The translations under genes and the position numbers were made by a program. From Strongylocentrotus droebachiensis (lineage: Eukaryota; Echinodermata; Echinoidea; Camarodonta; Strongylocentrotidae), in the NCBI GenBank assembly GCA_035222895.1, contig JAVYIG010006858.1, forward strand, positions 46,737 through 110,736: DNA of 64,000 bases, given 5' to 3'. Numbering within the stretch: the first letter of the stretch is position 1; each line of letters begins with the position of its first letter. A model generated the notes under the pieces. That model had not been told where the DNA came from and did no database searches. It saw only the letters and a program-made list of their open reading frames with translations. Shown here piece after piece: positions 11,714-26,700 of the stretch.

Positions 11714-14700
11714 GTATGTGTCAGCTATCATCGTGATATAATGCCACTCCTTTTTTCAATTTGTTTTCTCCTCTTACTGATTTCTTCATTACCTGATTAG
11801 ATATGTCAGTATGTTGAATTATAGGTATACGAGTGCGGAAAAGGTGCACTTGCCATTTGAAAAGGAAGGTGCATGGGTAGCATTCCCCCTAGATATTCAT
11901 TGATTTTAAAACTAACTTTATTTTCATTATTGCAAAGTTAAAACTTTGATTCGACAAGGTTCTCAAAATTCAATGCTTGGAAATATTCGAAGTAATCATT
12001 ATTATAAATTACAAAACGCTTTAATACAGCCCCGGCATAGCACCTGAAGAGCTCTCCCAACGCTGCTGAGATGTGTGAGATCACAGTATGGACATGACTT
12101 GCACAAGCAGACGATGTCCCATGACATCTCACACATTTTCAGTGCCTGTGTTTTCATCTTCTCTTGAGTTCTTTCTCTTACCTCACTACCGTCAGGCTAA
12201 ATGTATAATCTATTGCCTCACTCTAAACCCCGCGCATGGTTTTATTTTGATGACAAATGCAGCGATACAAAAATAAAGGAATCTGTCGCTTGTAAGCTAA
12301 ATAAGACGCCATTGTATATTCAGCTGCACACACCGGTGTATGTTCGGCGTTTCAAGAGGGAACAAATGCCGTCCTTAATATCATTCCAGGGGTTTTTCAA
12401 TTTGAAAGTCTGGTTTCTTTGATTGTTAATTAACCCCTATCCTGTGTATTTACAAGCAGAAGATTTTAGTTATCAGAATCGGGTCATATCCCCGTTTGAA
12501 TGGTTTGACATGCCATTACATTTATATACACTAAACTCATTATAATTTGAGAAATAAAAGCTTTGCAATTATGTTCATTCTTATGGGATGTCGTCTGCTT
12601 GGGCAGTGTTGGTCCATATAGTGGCGTCATTAAAACATCGTTAGTTTTCCGGCGAATCTCTCGTATATCCCAGTTGCTATGGAGGTGGTTGTATTTGTAT
12701 TTGTATAAATCACCCGATATGTAGTTGACCTAAAAACTTGTCCGATGGCCATCTGTTAGCTTACAAGTTTCTAGTGATACATGAGTTGACATATTTGTGA
12801 TTTTCCTTGAATTTCACCTTTAAAAAGAAATTGAAAATGACCGACTCTGTTGTTTAGGGAGAAATTTATTGTGAAACTCTAAAGCTTTATTTAAATCATT
12901 TTAAGATAAAAAGCTAATCTGGGTCATACAACGTAATGAATCATTTAACTTTTGCTAATGAATCACATTTTGATCAAATCGTCATATTCCAGGATTCTTT
13001 TGAGCCATGCAAAATCTTCAATTTTCTTCCTGATAAATCGAATTAAGTCACGTCTCAAAAATTTAAATGGCTTATGTCCAATAATTGGACAATCATTGTT
13101 GAAACCTAAATTTATGTAGAATACTGAAGAGGTGTCACGCCACTAAATCACGTTTGCGTCCCAAAGGTTTTTTGTATCCCAACGAGAAAAAAAATGAAAT
13201 TAGGTTTTCTTCACGAAACAAATCTGTTGTTATTATTATTAATCTGTTATCAGTCAATTTTTTTTCAACGGATGAATGACAAAACTCCGGGTAACATGCT
13301 AAAGCTACCATGTCAATGCCCTTACAATATTAGTCATAGGCACTTCATATTAATTTACAAAATGATTCAATGTACTTTTTCCCCAAAGACACTCGAGCCG
13401 TGATGTAGTAAAGCTGTATATCTTCAGTTTTTCTGTGGAAATTAGAATGTGCATAAATACAAGTTGTATCGCTAATCATATTTAATTTATATGAATTAAT
13501 CACTTTCAAGGTACACCAACTGGGATTCTCCTCTATATACGGACCAACAACCACCTAACTGTGCTGTGATGAGGTCTCGATTGAGCCTCACTGACCCAAT
13601 ACATGGAAGATGGAATCGAGTAGCGTGCACATCAACTAGACGACATATTTGCCAAATACCTATCGGTAGGTATTTCAAGTCGTTTTTTTATATTCAGGAT
13701 GTTTAGTCCAGTACTGAAGGAGCATGTAGAATAACGTTGTACAATATTCTAGATCAATATTGGCAGACTATTCTTGATACCAAATTTTTACAATCTAATT
13801 TCGTTTTCTATTTTTGGCCCAGATCTTATCTACGGCGTTTAATTTGAATCATTTTTTTTTGGTAAAATGGGGAACGAAACGAGAGAGACAGAGAGAGACA
13901 GAGAGAGACAGAGAGAGACAGAGGGGGGCAGAGAGAGACAGAGACAGACAGAGAGAAAGGGAAACAAAGGAAGAGACAGAGACAGAGAGAGAGAGAGAGA
14001 GAGATAGAGAGAGAGGTGGAAACCCAAAGTAACCATCATAATATAACCGAAAATGAAAAAAAGTAAATGGAACCAATTAAACACAATGATAACTATTAAT
14101 ACTAATAATCACAACTATCCAGGCGCGGACCCAGGGGGAGGGTGGCCGGGCGGGCCTTGCCCCCTCCCCTGGCCCAAAAAAAAAAAAGACGGAAAAAAGT
14201 AAAATAATTGTGACCCGAAATTTACCTTTTCTTTTTTGCTCAAGAGGGAGGGGGTTGGAGTGTTTAGGAAAAATTATCGGCCGGCGCGATTTTCAAAATG
14301 TTCGGTTTAAAATAGAAAAAAATATTAAGCGCTCACTTTCAGTTTTAATAGTTCAGTAGATCTCATCTATTTTTAACATAGCGTATGGTTTTATTGAACG
14401 TTATATAAACAGACAATGACTGTAGATGGCAAGAGCTCGGTGAATCTCAGTATCTTATCAAGTACACACCTCGTGCAACGCCAAGTGATGCCAGGGAAAT
14501 ATGTCAAAGTTACGGCGGTGATTTGGCTATCATCAAGACAGCTGAAGTCAACGTAGGCCTAAGTATAATGAAATATTTGTTTACAGTATGTATTTTATGT
14601 ATTGATATATTTCTGATAATTATACAGAGTGGCATATATCACCAATTTGATGGTCTTCCATGAGGCCCTGTTTGGTAAGAATAAATTCTTACCAGCAGCA

Positions 14701-17700
14701 AAACCTAAATAGATAAATATACACGCATTTAGACAGTTATAATACAAATGAACAAAATACAACATGTAACAAAATATTCATTACAAATTTAAGCAATACT
14801 TCTTTCATCTGTAATTTTTGCACCATTTACTTCTATGCTGCAGGGTTAGACCTGATTGATTTAGAATAATATGTTTGACATTCTGTCGCACCTGCCATGA
14901 TTTTCTTATCATTCTATTGCAACTAGCTCGCTATCAATGTTTGATTGCTCTTTCAAAGGATAAAAGATGTAAGAGTAAAACAAATATTTAAATCAATTCA
15001 AACAGTATGTCGCAATATGCAAGATAATATGAAACATTTACAATATTAAGAAAAAGACATGTGCCGTTCACATGCATAGTTTATACATCATAACGGGATA
15101 GCGAGCTAAAGAGAAAGAAAAAGAGAGAGAGAGGAAGAGAAGCAGAAGAGAAAGAGGTGGATAGAGGGACCTCCAACAAAAAAAACAATGAGAATTTTGT
15201 AGCTTACGCTAAGGTTTTCTATTCTGACTTAAAGATAAAGTTGAGTTCTGGTCATGCGATTGCATTGTGAAAGAAAAGGTGTGGAATGGATCAGAAAAAA
15301 GTTGATCATGTAGCATGTTAGTATTGGTGTGTACTGCAAGGTTCTGGAGTCATCAAAATCTGTTTATACTCATTACTCAGCCAGTATACATTTTCTACCG
15401 AAATTGTTTGGCAAATGACATTTAGTTGTAATCTTAAACATTCAGTGTAAGTTTCGTTTGATTATGTGAGAATTCATTTTCTTTTTTCACCAGAACTCAA
15501 GTTCAACTCTAACTTGTGAATAAATCATGAATTTCTTATGATTCTTTCTTTTCCATTTTGCTCACAGACATTTCTCAAAGAGCTACTTCCTCCATTTGAT
15601 CCAAGTGATACATATTTTTGTTACCTCTTCGGGCTTCGGAGGGTTGGCAGGGGAGATTTCACCTGGCTGGATGATACTGCACTCCAGTATGTTCCTCAAA
15701 TGTTTGCTCAGTGAAAATCATTCAAGAGAAAAGACTTAATTGAAGTTAATCTGTAGTTACAATTCTCCTACAAACACTTCTCGTTTAGTTGTATCCAGTT
15801 TTAATTAAATTATATACTTTATTAGCATACTTTTTAAAATCTGTGTCTCAGATGAATAGCAAGAAGATGGAAAATAAAAAGCTCGGATCAACATTACAAG
15901 ATATTGATGTTATGACCAGATTTCTGCTCTATTTCTTTGCATGCTACATACTCACAGTATTTCTGTAGCATCTAGGGAAGGGAATGTTGAGGTTAATGTG
16001 AATACATATTTAAATTCAAATTAGTTTAATGATGGATTTCCGAACCTCCATGATCATTATCAATATTACAGGAACAATAAAACAATAATGATAATAATGA
16101 TAATAATTATACTACTACTACTACTAATACTAATAATAATGATGAGGATGATAATAATAATAATAATAATAACAATAATACTGCTGCTGCTGTTGCTATT
16201 ACTACTTCAAATATTATTATTATTATCATAATACATATGATAACGATCATAACGCGAACTTAATTTTTCCTCCAAGGTATAATTATTGGTATACTGCCAC
16301 GGAACCAAATAATGCTGATTCCTGGGGTTGTCTTGGTCTACGTGATGGCTCGTCATGGTATGACAGCATTCCACAACAATCTCGCTCGTACATTTGCGAG
16401 CGTACACGAGGTACGAATAATGATGATCCAACATTGATTGTGTTTTGACGATAGTTGCTCCGGGCTATATTGCAACAAACGTACTGTCTAAGAATCATAC
16501 GGCATTTTGGTTGTAGGTTTAATAGGGTTAGTGTTAGGGTCGGGGTAAGCATTAGGATAAAGGGCTGAAGTTAGGAATTCATTTAGCGTAAGAAATCGAT
16601 CGCAGAGCTATTCTCTTAGTATGTTTCGTTAAAGCAGAATTTTGAAATGCTCTTCACATATTTTGAATATTGTGCTACTCCTTAACTGAAATCTGTTATT
16701 ATTACAACTTAATAATAGAATAATTGTATCATACCATCATGGGATGTATGGCTGTTGTAGAACTTTGCATTCGTAAATTTTATTTTACTACAAAAAAATG
16801 CCACCTCGATTGTCCGATTCATGACAAAATGATGATCTAGGTTTTAACTCTTTTGTATTCCTACACCGACGAAATAAACAGTTCAGATATAATTTGTCTT
16901 TAAGAAATGAAAACAAAGGCAAACGTTTTCTGTTTGCTTACATATTTTGGAAATAAGAGTAATGTCTGACCCCGTTTAGTTAAACATTCCTAAAGTGTCG
17001 TCGATCGATTAGCCCATAATGGATTCTGTAGATTCTGAGAAATGCCTACAATATGCAAAGATAATTTAAGTTAAAATCATAGTCTTTCTCATCACGATAC
17101 ACTCTCAAATAGAAAGTCTGTTCTATTACAGTATATGATGAAAGCAGTGAAGCATCATTTGGAGGTTTAGATTATTTCATCTCTCCGTCATGGCTGGCTC
17201 GGTCTTACTCAGATGCACGGATCTACTGTCAGTATCATGGAGCTGATTTAGCACTCATCAAATCATACGATATCAACGTATGTTCAAGTATAATTCTTTT
17301 ATTTCAGCTAATGATATCCAAAATGTTGTTATCATGAAAACTATGTACTTTTTGCTGTTTTGTTAGTATTTTATTTCACAGCTTGGAAGTTTACATAGCT
17401 ATTGATACAAGGAATAAATATCTTTTCACGACTGAATGACGTATGTGACGTAAAAGGCCAACTGGTTCCTTTTGAATAACTATTCATGAAATATCAAAAA
17501 GCGTAATATTAAGTTGATAGCGGAGATGATAAAACATTCATTTAGACACTGTCATCCCCAATCCTTATATTCGAAGCTTTCCGATATAGCCTTTCTCAAA
17601 ACAGAATATTCTCTGATGACGCCGCTATTTCATTCACGTTTATATCGTGACATAATATTGTGAATAGTTTAATTTATGAATTTCAAATATTACTTCCTAT

Positions 17701-20700
17701 CATGTTTTTATTGACATGACCATGACGCGGGAACAGTCCTGTCATCGTATCTTTTAGCAGCTTCAAATTAACAAATGATTTTTACTTTTGATATATTCCT
17801 CTGAGCCCAGAAGAGGTTTATTCTTTAGTTACCGCCTTTTGGGTTTACAGTAGGCTATTAACTCATTTGACTTTATTTTGTAAATTTCATTTTTATTACG
17901 AAATCGACAAAAATGGCTTTACAGCCATGCAAATAAGAAAAAGATAAATAAGCAACTGATGTTTATGAGATGACAAATCTGTTTTCCTCATACCAGACCT
18001 TTCTTCATGGCAGGATTTCGGGATTAAATAGCCCCGTATTTTTTGGTTTGACTGACCAAGCTGAAGAAGGCACATTTACATGGATCGACGGAACACCTTT
18101 ACAGTAGGTTCAATTACTTTATAGTGCATACTTAATCGTTACTACATTGAAATAACTGCCAAACTCTAACTTACTTATATCATTTTCTAAGTATATGATT
18201 CGTAAAATGTCCCTTTTGTTTCAGGTAGTTTGAAATAATAGATTAAACCAAAAATAAGAAAAAAAATCGCCGACATTTTCAATTATAATTCGAAAAAAAT
18301 AGTATTTGATGTAATTTGTTTGTCTAAAAAGCAAAATATGCGTGGTAATTAATTTGATCACAATTTGATCGCTAACTTATGTTTCGATAATGAAATTATT
18401 GCAGTCGGTAATAACGAATACAAAATGAATTTTGCATGTCGTAATGCAAGGGACAATGTGTTTTAACTTGTAAATACATATTTTCATATTAAAAGAAACA
18501 ATATTCCGCATAAAAGATACAACTTTTCAATATTCAATCAATTAATATCGTTCAAACAGTAGTGCATACTACGCTTTTGGTATATATTAATCTTCATTGG
18601 TTCTTTGTCGATTTAGATTCAAAAGAAGCTTACTTTTTGATTGAGATATATCCTTATGGATGGTTTGGCTCAAAATTCAGTTTCGGAACTAAACATTTTA
18701 AAGCAAATTTATAACACAGTGCACTTATATAACATAGGTCATTGTAATCCAATCATCAGAATTCGGATTTCATATCTAACTAAACAATGCAGAAAAACAC
18801 ACACCCTCAAGAAAGAAAAAAAGATTTATAGAGCTATTCTTTCGTATAATCGTCTGCATACTCGTGATTTTGGTTCTCCATTCTCCTTAACTTAATACAC
18901 ACAGGTATTCAGCATGGAGGGACCCTGAACCCAACAACGTAGGTAATGAAGATTGTGCCACTCTATCTTCTGATCCAGACATGGGATGGCTTGATATTGC
19001 GTGTGATTTCGACCGACCCTTCATATGTGAACGCTATCAGGGTAAGTCACTAGGCCTACACGTATAGTCGTTTCTGTTTCATTGCCAATTTTCTTTCAAT
19101 CTCTTTTTCTCTCTCTCTCTTTCTCTCTCTCTCTATCTTTCCAATTGTTTAAAAGTTTATTAAATAAAATTAGTAATTTCAAAGAGAGCCGTTAATTCAC
19201 TTATATCGAGTTACAGACACCTTTAACTGTAACTTTTGATTTAATTCTAACCCCGCCCCCCCCCCCCCTTCCTCACTTTAAAGCGGGTTTTGACCATGTG
19301 GGTAAGTCACCGGACACAGTACAGTGGATCTTGTACCATCGTTTGCAAAGTTTCCATTGATCCTGAAGAAACATATACGCTAGAACCCTAAGCTAAAATA
19401 TATTGTAAGACTCACACAAGAACCAAACAAGTCTGACATGATTGTTGACTTGAGCTGCACTGGCTATGTGTTACTACATCTTCAAAATGGCTGTCAAGAT
19501 GGCTGACAAGCAGTCCGGCCATACACAATAACAACCAATCACCTGATTGTACATCATATGAAGTAAGTTATCAATATAAAGCCTATGAAAAGATAGAGTA
19601 CCGTGTGTCTATAGTGAGCTGTGTTGAATAGCCAAAAGATAGGAAGCGTGTGTGTGTGTGTGTGTGTTTGTGTACTAACTTTAGAAAAGATGAAGAAGAA
19701 AAAAAGCATTTTTTAAGAATAGGGATGAGGAAAAGAAAATAGCCATTAGAATGGGAAAGCTGGGATCACATTTCTTAAAGTGGGAGCAGCTTGAGATTAA
19801 TTAATATATGTTTTCTTCTCCACCGTGAGCTTGTTAAAATTGAAAGTCTATTTTGCAGCCTGGTTAACTTACTTATTTAGTATATTTTTCTTGAGTTGAG
19901 AATGTTAAGCAGACATCCACTGAGTAAGTAGTGTGTGTTGGTGGGTGAATATGTGTGTGTGTGGGAGGGTAAGTGAGTATATTTGTGGGTGGATGGAGGT
20001 GTTTGTGTGAAGGGGGGCACGGAGGGGGCAGGGAGGGGGCGAGGGGGCAGGGAGGGGACAGGGAGGAGCAGGCATTGTTCCAGTAAAATTACCTCCATAT
20101 TTTTTTTGTGTATATAAGTGAATAACATTTACAATTGACATATATATTATGTTAAGGTACTTATACGTTTACTTTGTTCCTAAGTTATATATATACTGCA
20201 AATAAGTTTTTGTTTAATTATGTTTACATATTAGCAATCAATATTGAAAACGTTTATTTTATTCAATTGTATGTTATTGTTTGTATTTTACATTTGGGGA
20301 AATAAAACAAAATTGCTTCATAATTTTTTTTTTAAGTGTGTGTGTGTGTGCGTTGCGTGTTGTGTGTGTGTGCGTGTGTGTGTCTGTGTGTGTGTGCGTG
20401 TGCGCGCGCGTGTGTGTGTGTGTGTGTGTGTGTGGTGTTATGGCAGGTAGTTTTGAATGAGGATGAATGAATAGGGACAGAACAATAGAAGCCAAGAGCT
20501 TAACAGACATCAGACAATAAAAGTAGGTCAGGAGTGTCCTGAAGCATAACAGAGTGGAAAACTAAATATACAAAAAAAACAAGTAACTATTTGGATCAGT
20601 AAAGTTAAAACCTTACAATAAATTATGAGAATGTTAACTCCTGAAAAGCGCAAAAATTCTATCGATTTTATCTTATATTGACATGTAAAATTACGAGATA

Positions 20701-23700
20701 ATAAACCAAAAAAAGGGCAGAATGCGAAGCGACCTATCTTTACAGGGACTGCCTCGACAGAACCTTTCGGTTTTATATGCACACACAATGTGTGCACATG
20801 CTCCACTCTCTGAGGAGTACTCTAGCCAGGTGTCATTTTACAGACGCATACAGTTTAAACCCAATATAAAAGACGTTTGCATACCACAGGCACAGGGTAC
20901 CAAAGACACCTGGGTGGAGAGGAGTAGGTTACATTAAAGTGCAATGCCGAAAAGTGAATCCATGATCTTTTCATATCTGGTCACGTGTTTTATCAGTTTG
21001 GCCATGATGAATGCAATGACACGTAATGGTTTGAAATCTCTCTTATTCCTGTTTCATAACACAATGAACATCTAATAATGGCATTCATCTTGTTTTAATC
21101 ATTATTATAGACGTTCCAGAATATAAGTGGAGTCGCCTTGATGGAACCCTGTACTACATCTCTCAATCCTCGATGACGTCATACTCATTTGCTAGAAAGT
21201 ACTGCCAGGCTCAAGGAGGGGATCTTGCCCAGCCTAAAACAGACAAAATCAGTGTAAGGACGCATCGTGATGTTAAGAAGTTCAATTCCAAGGATGGAAT
21301 ACATAAATAAAACGTGATAAAAACGTTAACGGGCTTTAATCTAGCCATTGTATGTGCACAAAATTGAAATAGAAACAATAAAAGTAATGTAAGAGAATTA
21401 GAGAATCTGGTAGGTTATTTAAAGACAATCGGAAAAGGGCATAAAAGGTTATGGAGAAGCTTTGTATTAACGTAATGAGCCTAGCATAAGGAAACAAGAG
21501 TATATCTTATATCAACTAGTTCAACTTTCAATGATGTTATAGAAATATCGATACAACTATCCCAAAGTCATGATCATGGCACATTAGAAATAATCATCGA
21601 TGATTTTCTCTTTCTGATTTATTCTCTCAACGTATTCAACAGATGCATCTCATTGAGCTGGCTGGAGGTAACTCGTTTTGGTTTGGACTCGATGATATCA
21701 ATCAAGAGGCCACGTTCCAATGGATTGATGGCACTTCACTCGATAATAATGGGTATGTGTTAAACTTTATTTTTCACACATAAATACACGCGCACATACA
21801 CCCGCACACACACGCGCGCACACACATACACACACACACGACAATATCTCACACACCCTACTCATGACAGACTGAGATCAAATCATGTTGCAGATAGAAC
21901 GCAACAGGAGAAACTGGTGTGTAACTTTAATAACATGATTATCTGAAAAACAATTTGATATTCATCAAGCTTAGGACGGGTTTTCCGATCGGTTGATGGC
22001 ACCTACCTCCCCCTCCCCCCCCCCCCCCGAAAATGTCGAAAATGATGAATTTGTCTTACTTTCCATGTTGTTTTTATGCGGACCTCATGGAGCCTAAATT
22101 GATGCAAGATCATAGTTACCAAGAAAGGCATAATTATAATTATTGTATTTACAATTGAACTAATACACATTTGAACTAAATTAAAACCCCTGATTTAATG
22201 TTTTCACCCTTTTCATGATTATGCCATTTAAAGTAAACATTTCTTTTATCAATACTGTGATAATAAATTGCCGTTTGGAACATATTTTACCTTTCGAGAT
22301 TTCCTGCTTGGTCAAATGGTGATGAAACCCTATTTGAGAATGAAAGATGTGTTCATCAGCAGGTTAATAATGGATGGAGAAAACTACCATGTACATCATA
22401 CCTCAGGTTCGCATGTGAAAAACCTCCGAGTGAGTATTGGCATTATATTTATATTATTTATATTCAGGGGTACTCCTTTATGATAGTCCATTATCAAATG
22501 ATGCTCGTTCCGCCTCATTACATTACATTTTAAATGCCACAAACGAAACAATATATCGATTGATGACATTCTAATATTGTGTAACCACTGTTTTAAATCC
22601 TTAGTTGGTATCCACTTAAAACAGAATGTCACCAATCATTGTAATCGATGCTTGTACAGTATTTTCGAGGGAAAAATGGAAATACATTATCATTTGAAAT
22701 ATATAATCTGCATATTTAACATTCCTAGTTATTTATGATTTATCTACAATTGATAACTCGAGGGAAATTGACTTCATAAAGTGTCATATATCATTTAAAT
22801 TGGGTTTCCCATAAATTGTTATACAATTCGGTTTTAGAAGTGGAGGCAATTTTGTTTAAATTATATGTATGAAAATGTGTATGTATCAACAAGGACCAAA
22901 CGTTATCATAACATACGAAATGTAAGGTTGAAGTGTGAGATAATTCCCTCCTACTTCTCCTCTAACGAAGATGTAGGCGGACACTAATTACTTGCAAAAC
23001 ATAATGATTTTCCCATAGGTCCGCGACAGATCCTTCCTGTACGTATAATGGCAGCTACTCCATCACCCTACGGCGGAGGACTGCTGGATGCGTCTTTTAT
23101 CTGTCTCCTCGGCTCAGAGAATGAACAGATTCTCACATTCTCTACCAGAAGACTCGTCCGTCTGACCGAGTCTATAACTTCAGATAGTTACACAGCTCCA
23201 GGAGACAGCAATGTTGTATCATCTGTAGTATTAAGACAGACTCTTCCATCTACTATGGAGGGCTTTGGGTTTTTCGAATGTTCTGCGGTGACAGCCAGTA
23301 GAATGACATCTGTTCCTCTTGGCATTCTTCTTTCCTCCCGTACTTACACAAATTATATGGGATTACACATCCATTTAACAACTAAATTATTCATACCTCT
23401 AGTAAATCAGTGTGTGTTTTTTCGTAACTGAAGGATGCAAGGTGGACTGGATGAATGAGGGCGTTTGTTGAACATGTTAACATGTAAGCTGTAATATATG
23501 CCACATTCTAAAGACACAAATCGGGACAAATCTATTTACACATACTAATTTGGTAAGGTTATTGATATTTTAGTCGTTAAAAGTTTACATTTAAAATGAT
23601 ACAACAGCAATTTTAACTCAATGTAAATATTTCTGAAAAGCAAATGTCATGATTATGTTGAAACCCAAAACATTCCTCAATACCATAAATGCTAATGCTT

Positions 23701-26700
23701 GAAACATATGTTCCCCTACTGCTTCATTCTAAGAATGTTAAGTTTATCACACCGTAAAAATAACGGAGGATAAATGGAGCGACAGAGAGAGGAAAAAAAT
23801 TAAAGAAGTGATGACGCAATTTTATTTAATCAGCAATAAAATAAGATTCGAATGTAAGGCGATTTTTTTTTCTGATTCTTTATAGGTCAATTGCAACCCA
23901 GTGATGGTCGGTTTACAAAGACAATATATATTGGAGATGATATCACACTCAGTGTGATGAGCACGACAGGGATGGTACAAGAAGGCGGGATAAGATGGGG
24001 GAAATTCACTGATGGAGACTGGGCTAATTCATTTATTGGAATGAGTTCTGGCAGTCTATCACACACAATCCAATCTGCATCCGTCTCAGACGCCGGTGTG
24101 TATGTGACGTACATGGATGGAACGTTGGAACAACATCAGTACAGCCTCATAAGACTCATCGTAAAGGGTTCGAATTTTGTCTTCTTTACTCATCGAAAAT
24201 TTAACATTGCATATTGGTCGCAATGGTATAAATTCACTGGAACTTGTTACCCTTCAGCTCTGTAGCTATGTTCATTAAAATAACAAAAATCAAGAAAAAC
24301 AGATCGGAACCGACCAGATATATATAAAGCATAAATAATTTTGATGAATGTAAAGTTGTAAATTTCATGACCGAGTGACAGTTTCTGCACTATAAAGCCT
24401 AATCGGGGACTTACAAATATTTACATCAGACACTCAGCTTCATGGCCTAATGAATGATGGTTTTAACTTTTTACAATTAAGTTTTGATTTTTGAACCGTT
24501 AAACAATTAGGTTCTGCCACTTTTTTCATCATCAAGTGACGATTTTTCAAAAATGATGTATTCGGACCGACGTCTTTGCAATTAAGGTATGATTTTGAAC
24601 TATGCATCACAGGCTACGGGAGTGTCTTTTTGTGTCACTTCATTTTATTAAGCTACCTGTTTTGAGATATCAGTGGCCTAACTCCATTCCAAGAAGTGTG
24701 TGTGTGTGTGTGTGTGCGTGTGTGTGTGCGTGTGTGTGTGTGTGTGTGTGGAATGGATCGGGGATGGTGTGATCGTAAACCGACGCCGAGATTTCTCGCA
24801 CTAACACATTCATGACTCAAAATTGAGCTGGAAATGACAAGTTTGTTTAATGTCCTATTAATTTGAGTACTTCTAAATCAATTTGTATAAACTTGTAAAA
24901 ATATGATTGATTTCCTTACTATGGGGGTATTATTGTACAGCCACCCCCTTCAGAAATGTGTGCGTGTGTGGGGTGGGGTATAAAATCCATCTCCGGGATC
25001 AACGTACGTGTGGGATGTACATTATATTCGCCATGTTTCATTTTATTGACAGAATGCCCTTATGGAAGATGGAATCCACCATTATGCGATCGTTTGTGTG
25101 ATAGTTGTTATAATGGAGGTGTTTGTCACGAACTCTCAGGAACATGCATCTGTCCTCCTGGCCATGCTGGAAAGAACTGCCTCCAAGGTAAAACTAAGAT
25201 ATCCCTAAAGAAGATACTACCATGTGAAACTTTTTAAATTCTACTTCCAATACATTCTTTGCCTTGAAATGAGTCTTTACAATGATATACTAATCGTTTT
25301 ATAATGATAATTCCAAATAAAAAAACCCAACAACAATACATATAAAAAAGAAGAAGGAAAAGAAGAAGAAGAAGTAAAAGATGAAATAAAAGATGAAGAA
25401 GAAGAAAAAGGAAGAGAAGGACACGACGAATGATAATAGTAAGAAGAAATATAAGAAGAAGGAAAGGAAAATAAAATAAGAATAAAAGGAAAAAAGGGAA
25501 AAGAAGAAGACTAATGATTATGATGATGATCATGGCGATAGTACTACAAATAATCGTAATTAGTATAATAAAAACAATAATGATGCCAATAACAACAATA
25601 ACAATGATGATTTCTAAAATAATCTAAAACTAGTAAAGATAATAAGACACTAGTAATTTGAATACGCACATTTTTCACTAGTTTTCCAACTATAAATAGC
25701 TATTAGTTTAATTCAATAAATATTTGCCAATAATTATGATGACAACAAACATACTTTTTCCTCAATCAAAACAAGAAGAAAACACAGTATTGCTGCTTGT
25801 GACATAACAGTTTTTAATGATTTTGATATGTTTAAATGTGACATGCTCTTCCCTTCTCAAATCGGAGAAAGGATCTTTTTAGAACATGTGAGTTATATCT
25901 AGATTAATTTCTCTAATATATAAATATTGTCTCGCAGCGTGTGGGATTCATAAGTTTGGCTGGGACTGTGAATTTGAATGCGGTACCGGTCAGCCTCTGG
26001 ACCAGTGTGCTGGAAGTCAGATCTGTCTACCGGATCCTTATGGATGCAACTGTTTAGCAGGATATACAGGAATCTACTGCAATGAAAGTAAGTGCCAAAA
26101 CGAGTGCTATCACGATAGACATTGTGAAGAAACCAGCAAACCATATATAACAATTTTATTTTAACCTTAATGTTTTATTTGCATGGTGCAAATTTTAATC
26201 CTTACCCAGAATTTGTCTAAGATGTAAATATGAATAGAGGGTGATTATCTATATGCATGAACAAGTATCATCATTTCATAACGGGCACCTACGTGTGACC
26301 TGAGCCCCGTTCCATAAAACCAGGAAGCTGTAATAAATGGAGATCCCGTCCAAGAGGCCCCTTTGAAGCCATCCGTGGCACCGCGCGTCTTTTGTTTCCT
26401 CTATCGTAATCCCCTTAATCCCCATCCGAAACCGTACAGCTCCCTAGTAGCACTAAATCCTCCCTTTCCACACACAGCCCAGCCCAGCGAGTACGGCGGC
26501 TTTTGCTTTGCCGGCCCGTATTTGGGGTGAATAGTGGTGATAACTTGACAACTTCCATCCCTCAATCAATAAATGCGCAAACATATAACACAATTTAATT
26601 TAGTTCTTTAGGAAGATAAACCTTTGGACTACCTTCCTAGCTATGTACAAATTTCGGAAAATTTCGGAAAATGTCAATAATTAGATGAGAAAATCATGAT

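Noticed and set aside
13814-14084. Frames across GAGACA repeats (also 55570-55834)
   Set aside because: Low-complexity peptides from a microsatellite, open on both strands.
18641-18895. 84-residue frame, with a similar one at 63209
   Set aside because: Shared intron sequence upstream of CTLD-C third exons; the resemblance reflects the duplication, not coding.
20244-20510. Cysteine/valine-rich and histidine/threonine-rich frames over the TG tract
   Set aside because: Microsatellite translation.
22268-22483. 71-residue + strand frame
   Set aside because: Shadow of the real CTLD-D third exon, which is in another phase and splices correctly.
25234-25533. Leucine/phenylalanine-rich 99-residue minus-strand frame resembling a membrane protein
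   Set aside because: Reverse reading of a GAA purine tract in an intron.
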